64,000 nucleotides of DNA from Methylocystis sp. MJC1 (GTDB lineage: Bacteria > Pseudomonadota > Alphaproteobacteria > Rhizobiales > Beijerinckiaceae). The translations under genes were made by a program, and so were the position numbers. A model generated the notes under the pieces. It saw nothing but the letters and a program-made list of their open reading frames with translations. It was not told the DNA's origin and searched no databases. The DNA is taken from NCBI RefSeq assembly GCF_026427715.1, contig NZ_CP107558.1, positions 3,503,001 through 3,567,000 on the forward strand, given 5' to 3'. Every line of letters starts with the position of its first letter. Position 1 is the first letter of the stretch. Shown one piece after another: positions 47,132 through 55,802 of the stretch.

Positions 47132-49540
47132 ATGCGACTTCTCGCAAGGTTTCTAGGCTTTGTCTTCGCGACCGGCACGATCGTCTTTTTGATCGGCGCC
47201 GTCGCGGCCTCCGCGCTGGTCTATTACTATTCCAAGGATCTGCCGGATACGGCGCAGCTGCGAAACTACGAGCCCCCGGTCACGACGCGTCTCCACGCCA
47301 ATGACGGCTCGATTCTGGCCGAATACTCCCGCGAGCGGCGCCTGTTTTTGCCGAGCTCCGCCATTCCGACGCTCGTGAAGCAGGCCTTCATCTCCGCTGA
47401 GGACAAGAATTTCTACACCCATAACGGCATCGACCCTGAAGGCGTCGTGCGCGCCCTGGGCGTGCTGGCGCAGGGCGGCCGGCATGTGCAGGGCGCCTCG
47501 ACCATCACGCAGCAGGTCGCTAAGAACTTCCTCGTGGGCAACGAGCGCTCGATCGACCGCAAGATTCGCGAGGCGCTGATCTCGTTCCGCATCGAGGCCG
47601 CCTATTCCAAGGAGCGCATCCTCGAGCTCTATCTCAATGAGATCTACCTCGGCCTCGGCAACTATGGCGTCGCCGCGGCGGCGCTCAATTACTTCAACAA
47701 ATCGGTCAATGAGCTGACGCTCGCCGAAGCCGCCTATCTCGCCGCGCTGCCCAAGGGCCCCAACAATTATCACCCCTTCCAGCATCGCGACCGCGCGATC
47801 GAACGCCGCAACTATGTCATCGACCGCATGGAGGCCGATGGCGTCGTGACGCATCTGGAGGCGGACAAGGCCAAGGCGGAGCCGCTCGGCGTCAATCCGC
47901 GCGCGCTCTCGCCCAACACTTACGTCGCCGGCTATTTCGCCGAGGAAGTGCGCCGCGAACTGCTCGACCGCTACAAGGACAAGGGCCTTTACGAGGGCGG
48001 CCTGTCGGTGCGCACGACGCTCGACCCCAAGATGCAGGCCTGGACCCGCAAGGCGCTGGCGGACGGCCTCGTGCGCTTCGACGAGGCGCATGGCTTCCGC
48101 GGCGCCATGAACCATATCGACGTCTCGTCCGACTGGGGCGTCCCGCTCGCCGGCATTCCCGCGCTCGGCGACATCAAGCCCTGGCGCCTCGCCGTCGTGC
48201 TCGACATGAGCGACGGCGGCGCCCGCGTCGGCCTGCAGCCCGGCCGCGAAGCGTCCGGCGAAGTGGCGCGCGAACGCGAGACCGGCCTGCTCACGACCGA
48301 AGGCATGCGCTGGACCGGCCGCGGACCCCGCGGGACGCTCACCGTCGGCGACGTGATCTATGTCGAGCCCATGGTCGGCAATCCGGGTCACTACCGCCTG
48401 CGCCAGATCCCCGAGATCTCCGGCGCCATGGTGGCGATGGACCCCTATACGGGCCGCGTCTTCTCCATGGTCGGCGGCTTCTCCTTCGACCAGTCGGAGT
48501 TCAATCGCGCCAGCCAGGCGCTGCGCCAGCCGGGCTCCTCCTTCAAACCCTTCGTCTATGCGACGGCGCTCGACAACGGCTATACGCCCTCCTCGTCGAT
48601 CCTCGACGAGCCGATCTCGATCCAGCAGGCGGATGGCAGCTATTGGACGCCGGAGAACTTCGAAGGCGGCCACGGCACCGGCGCGCATCCGCTGAACTAC
48701 GGCGTCGTCCACTCCAAGAACATGATGACGGTGCGTCTCGCCAAGGACGTCGGCATGCCGCTCATCGCCGAATACGCCAAGCGTTTCGGCATCTACGACG
48801 ACATGGGCCCCTATCTCTCGCTGTCGCTCGGCGCCGGCGAGACGACGCTGCTCAAGATGGTCACCGGCTATTCGATGCTGGCGAATGGCGGCAAGCGGAT
48901 CAAGCCGACGCTGATCGACCGCGTGCAGGACCGCTGGGGCAAGACCATCTTCCGCCACGACGAGCGCCAGTGCCTGGGTTGCGACGCGGCCAAGTGGGAC
49001 AATCAGAATGAGCCCAAGCTGATCGACAAGCGCGAGCAGGTGCTCGACCCGCTCACCGCCTATCAGATCACCAACATCATGGAAGGCGTGATCCAGCGCG
49101 GCACGGGCGTGTCGATCAAATCCGTTGGCAAGCATCTCGCCGGCAAGACCGGCACGACCAACGAGGCGAAGGACCTCTGGTTCGTGGGCTTCTCGCCCGA
49201 CCTCGCCGTCGGCGTCTATATCGGCTACGACCGCCCGCGCTCCATGGGCAGCCACGCCCAGGCCGCGCTCTTCGCCGCGCCGATCTTCCGCGACTTCATG
49301 ACGGTCGCCCTCAAGGACAAGCCGGACACGCCCTTCCGCGTGCCGCCGGGCATCAAGCTGATCTCGGTCAATCCGAGCACGGGCCTGCGCACCGCGAGCG
49401 GCGGCGAGCTCTGGCCGTTCAAGCCGGGCACCGCGCCGCCCGATTCCTACTCTGGCGGCGGCGAAGGCGGCCCCCGCCAGCTCAATACGCCGCATGACGT
49501 CGACCAACAGGTCGGCAGCGGCACGGGCGGGCTTTACTGA
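47132..49540 (+). CDS. mrcA: Penicillin-binding protein 1A
   Basis: An 802-residue bifunctional class A PBP anchored by one N-terminal helix (LGFVFATGTIVFLIGAVAAS). The glycosyltransferase domain has FISAEDKNFYTHNGID with the catalytic Glu, QGASTITQQVAKNFLVGNER, and LELYLNEIYLGLGNYGVAAA. The transpeptidase domain has SxxK in RQPGSSFKPFVYA, SxN in HSKNMMTVRL, and KTG in AGKTGTTNEAKDLWF. An insertion between the domains matches the OB-like domain of PBP1A. It polymerises and crosslinks peptidoglycan, a fitting neighbour for the amidase gene upstream. GAGAGGAAG lies before the ATG. Confidence 0.97.
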   Translation: MRLLARFLGFVFATGTIVFLIGAVAASALVYYYSKDLPDTAQLRNYEPPVTTRLHANDGSILAEYSRERRLFLPSSAIPTLVKQAFISAEDKNFYTHNGIDPEGVVRALGVLAQGGRHVQGASTITQQVAKNFLVGNERSIDRKIREALISFRIEAAYSKERILELYLNEIYLGLGNYGVAAAALNYFNKSVNELTLAEAAYLAALPKGPNNYHPFQHRDRAIERRNYVIDRMEADGVVTHLEADKAKAEPLGVNPRALSPNTYVAGYFAEEVRRELLDRYKDKGLYEGGLSVRTTLDPKMQAWTRKALADGLVRFDEAHGFRGAMNHIDVSSDWGVPLAGIPALGDIKPWRLAVVLDMSDGGARVGLQPGREASGEVARERETGLLTTEGMRWTGRGPRGTLTVGDVIYVEPMVGNPGHYRLRQIPEISGAMVAMDPYTGRVFSMVGGFSFDQSEFNRASQALRQPGSSFKPFVYATALDNGYTPSSSILDEPISIQQADGSYWTPENFEGGHGTGAHPLNYGVVHSKNMMTVRLAKDVGMPLIAEYAKRFGIYDDMGPYLSLSLGAGETTLLKMVTGYSMLANGGKRIKPTLIDRVQDRWGKTIFRHDERQCLGCDAAKWDNQNEPKLIDKREQVLDPLTAYQITNIMEGVIQRGTGVSIKSVGKHLAGKTGTTNEAKDLWFVGFSPDLAVGVYIGYDRPRSMGSHAQAALFAAPIFRDFMTVALKDKPDTPFRVPPGIKLISVNPSTGLRTASGGELWPFKPGTAPPDSYSGGGEGGPRQLNTPHDVDQQVGSGTGGLY

Positions 49541-49550
49541 TCAAGAGGAA

Positions 49551-49587
49551 AGCGGCTGGAGACGAAAGTTTCCGGCCGCTCTATTTT
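49551..49587 (+). terminator. Terminator of the PBP1A gene
   Basis: Stem AGCGGC-TGGA ... TTCC-G-GCCGCT (49551-49580) followed by CTATTTTT, starting ten bases after the stop. Confidence 0.85.
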
Positions 49588-49618
49588 TAATCTGGACGTT
49601 TCAGGAGAGCCCTCACCC

Positions 49619-50419
49619 ATGACCGCAGAAGCCGACAGCAGTGAATTCGTTCTCCTGGAAGAGGCGGGGCATGTCGCGCGACTGACGCTCAACAAGCCGG
49701 CGTCGCGCAACGCTTTGTCGATAGCGATGCTGCAGGCGCTGTCGGAGCGGCTCGACGCCCTTGAGAAGCGCGGCGACATCCGGGTCGTGGTGCTGCAGGC
49801 CGAGGGCCCGGCCTTCTGCGCCGGTCACGATCTCAAGGAGCTGACGGCGCACCGCAATGACCCGGACGGCGGGCGTGAATTCTTCGACGAGACGATGCGC
49901 GCCTGCTCGGCGCTGATGCAAAAGGTTGTCGCCCTGCCGAAACCCGTTATCGCCGCCGTCGACGAAATGGCGACTGCGGCGGGCTGCCAGCTCGTCGCGA
50001 GCTGCGATCTCGCCGTCGCCGGCCCAAACGCGCGCTTCTGCACGCCGGGCGTCGACATCGGCCTGTTCTGCTCGACGCCCGCCGTGGCGCTCTCCCGCAA
50101 TCTCGCGCCGAAACACGCCTTGGAAATGCTGCTCACCGGCTTCCCTATCGGCGCGGAGGCGGCGCTGCGCATCGGGCTCGTCAACCGCGTCTCGCAGGAC
50201 GGCGCGCGCACGGGCGCGCGGGCGCTCGCCGAGCTGGTCGCGGCGAAGTCGCCGGAGGCGATCCGCTTCGGCAAGAAGGCGTTTTACGCCCAGCGCGAGA
50301 AGCCGCTCGCCGAGGCCTATGATCTCGCAAGCGCCGTGATGGTGGAGAATATGCTCGCCGCGGACGCGAAAGAGGGGATTGCGGCGTTTCTGGAAAAGCG
50401 GGCGGCGGAGTGGCGATAG
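49619..50419 (+). CDS. Crotonase-superfamily protein, ECHDC3-like
   Basis: A 266-residue crotonase fold: LLEEAGHVARLTLNKPASRNALS, then FCAGHDLKEL, the oxyanion strand DEMATAAGCQLVASCDLAVA near 115-134, and CTPGVDIGLFCSTPAVALSR. The two glutamates that hydrate enoyl-CoA (Glu144 and Glu164 of rat hydratase) are replaced by Gln (GCQL) and Gly (TPGV). The same substitutions and the GLFCSTP stretch define the ECHDC3 group, whose reaction is unknown. Ordinary enoyl-CoA hydratase activity is therefore unlikely; CoA-ester binding remains probable. AGGAGA lies about ten bases before the ATG. Confidence 0.88.
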   Translation: MTAEADSSEFVLLEEAGHVARLTLNKPASRNALSIAMLQALSERLDALEKRGDIRVVVLQAEGPAFCAGHDLKELTAHRNDPDGGREFFDETMRACSALMQKVVALPKPVIAAVDEMATAAGCQLVASCDLAVAGPNARFCTPGVDIGLFCSTPAVALSRNLAPKHALEMLLTGFPIGAEAALRIGLVNRVSQDGARTGARALAELVAAKSPEAIRFGKKAFYAQREKPLAEAYDLASAVMVENMLAADAKEGIAAFLEKRAAEWR

Positions 50420-50446
50420 CCGTGATGTGGCAATGACAGCAGGTCC

Positions 50447-50526
50447 GTCATTGCGAGCGTAGCGAAGCAATCCAGAGCCGCATCGGGGCTCCTGGATTGC
50501 TTCGTCGCTGCGCTCCTCGCAATGAC
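50447..50526. repeat. Dispersed repeat E, copy 2
   Basis: GTCATTGCGAGCGTAGCGAA on the left and its inverse CGCTCCTCGCAATGAC on the right, with AGCAATCC / GGATTGCT arms inside; the whole can fold into one hairpin. Confidence 0.85.
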
Positions 50527-50537
50527 GGCAGTCGTCC

Positions 50538-51209
50538 CTATTCCCCCAAATGCCGCAAAGCCGCCGCCGCCGCGAAGGGGCAGAGTGCCAGCGCAACCAG
50601 CGTGATGGCGCAGAGGATTGCGAAGGGCGAAAAGAAAGGCACCGTCCCGCCCGTCGCCGCCTCGCAGGCCGAGACGCCGAAGATCAGCACGGGAATCGTC
50701 AGCGGCAGCACCAGCAGCGCCATCAGCAGACCGCCGCGCCGTACGGTGACCGTCGCCGCCGCGCCGATGGCGCCGATGAGGGTCAGCGCCGGGGTGCCCA
50801 CTAAGAGCGTCGCGACCACGCCCGCCAGCGCCATCGTCTCCTGCTGCAGCATCAGCCCCAGAAAGGGCGCTGCGATGATGAGCGGGAGCCCGGTCGCGGC
50901 CCAATGCGCGGCGCATTTCACCAGCACGGCCAGCTCCAGCGGCGTCTCGCCCAGATGCAGGAGGTCGAGCGAGCCGTCCTCGGCGTCCGCCTGAAACAGC
51001 CGATCGAAGGCGAGCAGGCTCGCGAGCAGCGCCGCGATCCACAGGATCGCCGGGCCGATGCGGGCGAGGAGGTTCGGGTCCGGCCCCACGGCGAAGGGGA
51101 CGATGGTCACGAGGGTGAGGAAGAACACCACCCCCATGGCCCCCGAGCCGCCGACGCGGCGGGCGATGCGCCATTCGCGCAGGAAGAGCGCTCCGATCGG
51201 CGAGGTCAT
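50538..51209 (-). CDS. ccmB: Heme exporter subunit CcmB
   Basis: A 223-residue inner-membrane permease with six helices. Typical features are LFLREWRIARRVGGSGAMGVVFFL at the N-terminus, GPAILWIAALLASLLAFDRLFQ with DAEDGSLDLL, LPLIIAAPFLGLML, and LLVLPLTIPVLIFGVSAC. It belongs to the CcmABCD complex used in system I cytochrome c maturation. Its ATG overlaps the ccmA stop (ATGA). ccmC and ccmDE are not here. Confidence 0.95.
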   Translation of the reverse strand: MTSPIGALFLREWRIARRVGGSGAMGVVFFLTLVTIVPFAVGPDPNLLARIGPAILWIAALLASLLAFDRLFQADAEDGSLDLLHLGETPLELAVLVKCAAHWAATGLPLIIAAPFLGLMLQQETMALAGVVATLLVGTPALTLIGAIGAAATVTVRRGGLLMALLVLPLTIPVLIFGVSACEAATGGTVPFFSPFAILCAITLVALALCPFAAAAALRHLGE

Positions 51210-51868
51210 TTCGCGCCTCCCAAAGCAAGTTCGCCAGCTTCCTCGAGCCCCAGCGGCTCATGGGTTGCGGCGATGATGAGGCCGCCCTTGGCGCAGTGAT
51301 CGCGCATGACGGCGGCGAATTTTTCCCGCGAGGCTCTGTCGAGCGCGGTCAGCGGCTCGTCGAGGAGCCACACCGGGCGGAACGCCACGAGGAGCCTTGC
51401 GAGCGCGGCGCGGCGCTTCTGACCCGCCGAGAGCGCGCCGAATGGGGCGCGCGACGCGAATAAGAGGCCGACGGTGGCAAGCGCCTCTGAAATCGCTCGG
51501 GCGCGCGGATCGGGCGCGGGCGCGAGATAGGCCGACCAGAATTCGAGATTTTCTTCGAGGGAGAGCGCCGCCTTCATCCCATCGGCATGCGCGAGATAAT
51601 GCGCCTGCTGGGGCAATTCGGCCTCCTCGCCGGCGCCCTCCAACCGCATCTCGCCGGCCGCGCGCGGCAAAAGGCCCGCGAGCGTGCGCAGCAGAGTCGA
51701 TTTCCCGGCGCCGTTGCGGCCCGTCACCACCAGCGCCTCGCCGCCCGAAAGGGCGAAGCTGACATCGGCCAGCACGGGCCGGCCGCCGCGGGAGACGGCG
51801 AGATTCTCCACGGTCAGCCGGAGGGCCGAACGGACATCTGCATGGGGGCGATGCGGGCTCATTTCCAT
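51206..51868 (-). CDS. ccmA: Heme exporter ATPase CcmA
   Basis: A 220-residue ATPase of the CcmAB heme export/apocytochrome-release complex. Walker A TGRNGAGKSTLLRTLAGL near residue 50, LSAGQKRRAALARLL signature near 146, Walker B VWLLDEPLTALD, and H-loop ATHEPLG. I placed the start at the ATG at 51868 (an ATG at 51862 and a TTG at 51880 are close alternatives, none with a good ribosome site). It is cotranscribed with ccmB and divergent from the oxoamine synthase gene. Confidence 0.94.
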   Translation of the reverse strand: MEMSPHRPHADVRSALRLTVENLAVSRGGRPVLADVSFALSGGEALVVTGRNGAGKSTLLRTLAGLLPRAAGEMRLEGAGEEAELPQQAHYLAHADGMKAALSLEENLEFWSAYLAPAPDPRARAISEALATVGLLFASRAPFGALSAGQKRRAALARLLVAFRPVWLLDEPLTALDRASREKFAAVMRDHCAKGGLIIAATHEPLGLEEAGELALGGAK

Positions 51869-51998
51869 GAGCAAAGCCAATAGAGAAAGCCGGGCGCAAG
51901 CGCCATAGGCGCGCTCGCGCTTTCCTGCCCGCCTGCCCTGAGCGCAGGCGCACTGGCGCGAGGCCGAGGAGGGTGCTAAGGGACCCGATCAACTTCCG

Positions 51999-52022
51999 GG
52001 CGCCCTGAGGGCTCAGGGCGCC
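51999..52022. promoter_or_regulatory. Perfect hairpin upstream of the oxoamine synthase gene
   Basis: A 10-bp stem GGCGCCCTGA / TCAGGGCGCC with loop GGGC lies about 60 bases before the GTG start at 52086. It may sit in the leader of the lipid cluster transcript or insulate it from the divergent ccm genes. No T-run follows. Confidence 0.55.
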
Positions 52023-52085
52023 TTGATTCTTCGGGAAAAGCAAGCGCGCGCGGCCGCGCCCGGCCATTCAGGGACTGCGAATTCA

Positions 52086-53330
52086 GTGACGAGACACAGA
52101 AGCCTCCCCGACTATGCCTCGCGGAGATTCCGCTTCGCGGGCAACGCCCTGCTCGAGTTCAACAACCCCTTCTTCGCGCAGATCGACAAGCTCAAGGCGG
52201 ACTTCGAAGCGCAGGGGACGCATTTCGTCAGCTTCGCGAATTACGACTATCTCGGCCTCGCCAATCACCCGCGCATCCGCGAGGAAGCCAAGCGCGAGGT
52301 CGACGGACTCGGCGTCGGGGCGCTCGCCTCGCGTCTCGTGGGCGGCGAACGCACCACACATAAGCAGTTCGAGGCGGAGATCGCCGAATTCATCGGCATG
52401 GAGAGCGCGCTGGCGCTCGTCTCCGGCTATCTCTCGAACGTCACCACCATTTCCTATCTGATGAACGGCAAGCGCGACGCGATCTTCATCGACGAGCTCG
52501 CCCACAACAGCATCGTCTATGGCGCGGAGGGCGCGCCGGCCCATGTCATCAAGTTCCGCCACAACGACATGGATCATCTCGACCATCTGCTGGCGCGCCA
52601 TCGCGAGGAATATCGCAACGTGCTCGTGGTGGTCGAAGGCGTCTACAGCATGGACGGCGACACCGCCGATCTGCCGCGCCTTTACGAAATCAAGGACAAA
52701 TATCAAATCTGGCTGATGGTCGACGAAGCCCATTCGCTCGGCGTTCTGGGCGATCACGGCCGCGGACTTGCCGAGCATCAGGGCGTCGATCCGCAGCGCA
52801 TCGACCTCATCATCGGCACGCTCTCCAAATCGCTCGCCTCCTGCGGCGGCTATATCTGCGCCAAGAAGGAAGTGATCGAGTGGTTCCGCTACACGCTGCC
52901 GGGCTTTGTTTATAGCGTCGGTTTCTCGCCGGTCATTCTCGCAGCGGCCCGCACCGCCTTGCGGCTGATGCAGGAGGAAACCTGGCGCATCGGCAAGCTC
53001 GCGCAGAACGCCGAGCTCTTCCGCCAGGTCGCGCATGAGAACGGCTTCTCCACCGGCCCGGCGATCGGCCGCGGCGTGGTGCCGATCCTTTTCGAGAACG
53101 ATCTCGAGACCATGTGGGCGGCGCGGCATCTGCTCGAAAAGGGCTATTACGTGCCGCCGGTCGTGCGAGTCGGCGTGCCCAAGGACGGACCGCGCCTGCG
53201 CTTCTTCTTTTCGGCGAACCATACGGAGGCTGAAATCCGCGGCGTCATAAAGGCATTGCGGGATACGCCGCCTGTGTCGGAGGAGGCGCAGCGCATCGTG
53301 GCCGCCGCCATGTCCGGCGCCGCCGCCTGA
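52086..53330 (+). CDS. Alpha-oxoamine synthase, serine palmitoyltransferase-like
   Basis: A 414-residue PLP enzyme of the family that joins an amino acid to an acyl thioester with loss of CO2 (serine palmitoyltransferase, BioF, Kbl, HemA). SFANYDYLGLANHP near residues 49-62, His140 (ELAHNS) for ring stacking, FRHND at 157-161, GVYSMDGD at 185-192, VDEAHSLG at 212-219, Schiff-base Lys248 in GTLSKSLASCGGY, and carboxylate arginine Arg372 (LRFFFSANHT) are all present. FRHND and the following genes favour serine palmitoyltransferase over BioF; no biotin gene is near. I started it at the GTG at 52086, since codons before it are unconserved; the ribosome site AGGGA is distant. It would make 3-ketosphinganine as the first step of sphingolipid synthesis (inference). 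Confidence 0.8.
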   Translation: MTRHRSLPDYASRRFRFAGNALLEFNNPFFAQIDKLKADFEAQGTHFVSFANYDYLGLANHPRIREEAKREVDGLGVGALASRLVGGERTTHKQFEAEIAEFIGMESALALVSGYLSNVTTISYLMNGKRDAIFIDELAHNSIVYGAEGAPAHVIKFRHNDMDHLDHLLARHREEYRNVLVVVEGVYSMDGDTADLPRLYEIKDKYQIWLMVDEAHSLGVLGDHGRGLAEHQGVDPQRIDLIIGTLSKSLASCGGYICAKKEVIEWFRYTLPGFVYSVGFSPVILAAARTALRLMQEETWRIGKLAQNAELFRQVAHENGFSTGPAIGRGVVPILFENDLETMWAARHLLEKGYYVPPVVRVGVPKDGPRLRFFFSANHTEAEIRGVIKALRDTPPVSEEAQRIVAAAMSGAAA

Positions 53331-53397
53331 TACGACAGCGCGGGCGCGTCATCATGACGCTTTCCGCGTTCCCCCGCAAAGGCATAAGGAATCAAGC

Positions 53398-54540
53398 ATG
53401 GCGCGAATCGAGATCGTACCGGTCGCTGGGCTCTCGACGTTCACGACCTTCTGCAAGCTGCCGCGCCTTCTCTACAAGGGCGCGCCGGGTTTCGCGCCGC
53501 CGCTCGACATCGAGCGCTGGACGCTCTTCGCCCATATGCTCAACCCCCATTACAAGCTGGTCGAGGATCAGAAATTCCTCGCCCGCCGCGACGGCGAATG
53601 GGTCGGCCGCATTGCCGCGCATGTCTATAAGGAAGGGATCACGCCCGTCGCCGCGAGCCCGGCGCAATTCGGCGCGCTCGACGCCGTCGACGACCTGGAA
53701 GTCGTGCGCGCACTCGTCGAGGCCGCGGAGAATTGGCTGAAGGCGAAGGGCGCGACGCGGATCAACGGCCCCTTCTCGCCGACGATTAACGGCGAAGTCG
53801 GCATGCTGATCGAGGGCTTCGAGGCGACGCCCATGTTCCTCACGCCCTGGCATCCGCCCTATCTCTCGCGCCATTTCGCGGCGCTCGGCTATGAGAAGGC
53901 CAAGGACCTCGTCTCCTATCGCATAGCCATCGACGAGACGTTCCTCAATGAAAAGCCCCTCATCTCGAACCGCAAGGAATGGCGAGACCGTTTGAAGCTT
54001 CGCCCGCTCGATCTCGACAATCTGAAGACGACCGAGACAGCGCTGATGGAAGAGCTCTTCAACGACGGCTGGCGCGATAACTGGGGCTTCGTGCCCTTCA
54101 CCAAGGCGGAATTTGATTCGACCGCCGACGCTTTGAAATATGTCATGCCGCCGGAATTCGGCGTCATGGTGGAACTCGACGGCGAGCCGGTGAGCTTCTT
54201 GGTCGCGCTTCCCAATCTCTTCGAGATCGTCTCCGACTTCGACGGCCGCTTGTTCCCCTTCGGCCTGCCGAAGCTGATCTCGCGCATGCGCAACCACAAG
54301 TTCGACGCCGCGCGCGTCGTGCTGCTCGGCACGCGCAAGGCGCTGCAAAACAGCGCGACGGGCGGCGCCATTCTGCTCTCCATGATCGAGGAGATGCGTC
54401 GCCGCGGCGCCAAGGCCTCGGTCACCCAAATGGAGGCGGGCTGGGTGCTCGAAGACAATATGGCGATGCGCAAGCCGATCGAAATGTTCGGCGGCAAGAT
54501 CGACAAGGTTCACCGGATTTATGAGAAGCGTATCGGTTGA
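53398..54540 (+). CDS. GNAT-fold acyltransferase, candidate bacterial ceramide synthase
   Basis: A 380-residue member of the YghO-like GNAT group: KLPRLLYKGAPGFAPPLDIE near the N-terminus, FLARRDGEWVGRIAAHV near 60-76, NGPFSPTINGEVGMLIEGFE near 121-140, FLTPWHPPYLSRHFAALGYE, and C-terminal SATGGAILLSMIEEMRRRGA then WVLEDNMAM. The bacterial ceramide synthase described in Caulobacter is also a GNAT-fold protein of this size. Together with the flanking genes this suggests N-acylation of a sphingoid base. AAGGA lies seven bases before the ATG, and the gap to the oxoamine synthase is only 67 bases. The assignment is context plus family; there is no direct proof. Confidence 0.7.
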   Translation: MARIEIVPVAGLSTFTTFCKLPRLLYKGAPGFAPPLDIERWTLFAHMLNPHYKLVEDQKFLARRDGEWVGRIAAHVYKEGITPVAASPAQFGALDAVDDLEVVRALVEAAENWLKAKGATRINGPFSPTINGEVGMLIEGFEATPMFLTPWHPPYLSRHFAALGYEKAKDLVSYRIAIDETFLNEKPLISNRKEWRDRLKLRPLDLDNLKTTETALMEELFNDGWRDNWGFVPFTKAEFDSTADALKYVMPPEFGVMVELDGEPVSFLVALPNLFEIVSDFDGRLFPFGLPKLISRMRNHKFDAARVVLLGTRKALQNSATGGAILLSMIEEMRRRGAKASVTQMEAGWVLEDNMAMRKPIEMFGGKIDKVHRIYEKRIG

Positions 54541-54573
54541 GTTCAGGTTCCAGTGGGGGCGTCGGGCGTGAGC

Positions 54574-54750
54574 CAATCCCTCCCCTTTACGGGGAGGGTG
54601 GCCCCGCGCAAGCGGGGTCGGGTGGGGTAAAGCCCCATCAGAGTCATTGCGGCGTGAACCCCACCCGGCGGCCCCGCAGCTAAGTTTACGCAGGCTGCGT
54701 AGACTTGCCTGCATCCGCCGACCTCCCCGTAAAGGGGAGGTATTGGAGGG
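54574..54750. repeat. Dispersed repeat D, copy 2 with inner insertion
   Basis: Bounded by CCTCCCCTTTACGGGGAGG and CCTCCCCGTAAAGGGGAGG, with GCGGGGTCGGGTGGGG and GTGAACCCCACCCGGCGGCC inside. Relative to copy 1 a stretch of about 40 bases (AGCTAAGTTTACGCAGGCTG and following) is inserted before the right hairpin. Confidence 0.8.
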
Positions 54751-54811
54751 CTAACGACGCCAGTTACTATCCACCCGATTGCTCCGCTTCCAACTGAAGG
54801 AAACGTGATCC

Positions 54812-55798
54812 ATGAACGGCATTTCGGTCACCGCCCAGGGCGCCGACCGCTCGCATGTCGAGCGCCGCCGCTTGATCTTGGAAAAATATCCGCAGGTGCG
54901 CGAGCTTTTCGGCAGAGACCCAGTGACCTTCAAGATCACGGCCGGCATCTTCGCGGGCCAATTCGTGATCGCGGCCGTCATGGGCTGGCTCGGGTTCTCC
55001 TATTGGTGGCTGTCGCTGCTGCTGGCGATCTGCGTCGGCGCCTTCGCGAACCACGCGAATTTCGTCATCATCCACGACGCGATTCATAATTGCGTCTTCG
55101 AGGACCCGCTCGCCAATAAATGGACGGCGATCCTCGCCGATCTCCCCAATGGCTTCCCCACGGCGATGGGCTTCCGCTGCTATCACATCAAGCACCACTC
55201 GCATCTCTCGGCCTATGACTATGACGCCGACGTGCCGAGCCAGTGGGAAGTGGAGTGGGTCGGCAATAGCGCTTGGCGCAAGGCCGCCTGGCTTTTTGCC
55301 TTTCCCGCCATCCAGCTCGCGCGCCTGTCGCGGCTGAAGGGCACCGTGCCGATCATGGGCAAATGGACCTATATCAACATCGCGGTCATCATCGCCTTCG
55401 ATCTCTTCATGCTCTGGGCCTTCGGCCCCAACGCCTTGCTCTATCTGTTCCTCTCCTTCTGGTTTTCGGTTGGCGGGCTGCATCCATTGAGTGCGCGCTG
55501 GCTGCAGGAGCATTTCGCCTTCGGGCCCGATCAGGGCACATTCGATTATTACGGCCCGCTCAACAAGCTCGCGCTCAATATCGGCTATCACAACGAGCAT
55601 CACGACTTTCATGAGATTCCCTGGAACCGCCTGCCGGAGCTCACGGCCATGGCGCCGGAGTTCTACGACACGCTGCGCTGCCACCGCTCCTGGTTTGCGC
55701 TGCTCGTCACCTTCATCTTCGATCCGACCTATTCGCTCGGCACGCGGTCGGTAAATGTCACGCAAGCGGCGCAGCAGATCGCTGCCCCGGCGGAGTAA
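54812..55798 (+). CDS. Sphingolipid delta-4 desaturase-like membrane enzyme (DEGS family)
   Basis: A 328-residue di-iron membrane desaturase. His boxes: H88DAIH92, HIKHHSH at 125-131, and HNEHH at 260-264. The sequence follows eukaryotic DEGS1 closely outside the boxes as well: ERRRLILEKYPQVRELFG near the N-terminus, GGLHPLSARW, then YYGPLNKLALNIGYHNEHHD and LPELTAMAPEFYDTL near 246-288. That C-terminal block is diagnostic for dihydroceramide delta-4 desaturases rather than DesA or acyl-CoA desaturases. It would introduce a double bond into the long-chain base of a ceramide at the membrane; regiochemistry is inferred from homology. AAGGA lies about ten bases before the ATG. The hydroxylase gene follows after four bases. 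Confidence 0.85.
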   Translation: MNGISVTAQGADRSHVERRRLILEKYPQVRELFGRDPVTFKITAGIFAGQFVIAAVMGWLGFSYWWLSLLLAICVGAFANHANFVIIHDAIHNCVFEDPLANKWTAILADLPNGFPTAMGFRCYHIKHHSHLSAYDYDADVPSQWEVEWVGNSAWRKAAWLFAFPAIQLARLSRLKGTVPIMGKWTYINIAVIIAFDLFMLWAFGPNALLYLFLSFWFSVGGLHPLSARWLQEHFAFGPDQGTFDYYGPLNKLALNIGYHNEHHDFHEIPWNRLPELTAMAPEFYDTLRCHRSWFALLVTFIFDPTYSLGTRSVNVTQAAQQIAAPAE

Positions 55799-55802
55799 AA
55801 TC

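Noticed and set aside
47153-49507. 784-codon minus-strand frame opposite PBP1A
   Set aside because: Shadow frame; PBP1A motifs are intact on the plus strand.
52086-53330. Annotation of the oxoamine synthase as BioF (biotin synthesis)
   Set aside because: No biotin genes nearby, FRHND and the downstream ceramide-type genes fit serine palmitoyltransferase better; BioF is kept only as a fallback.
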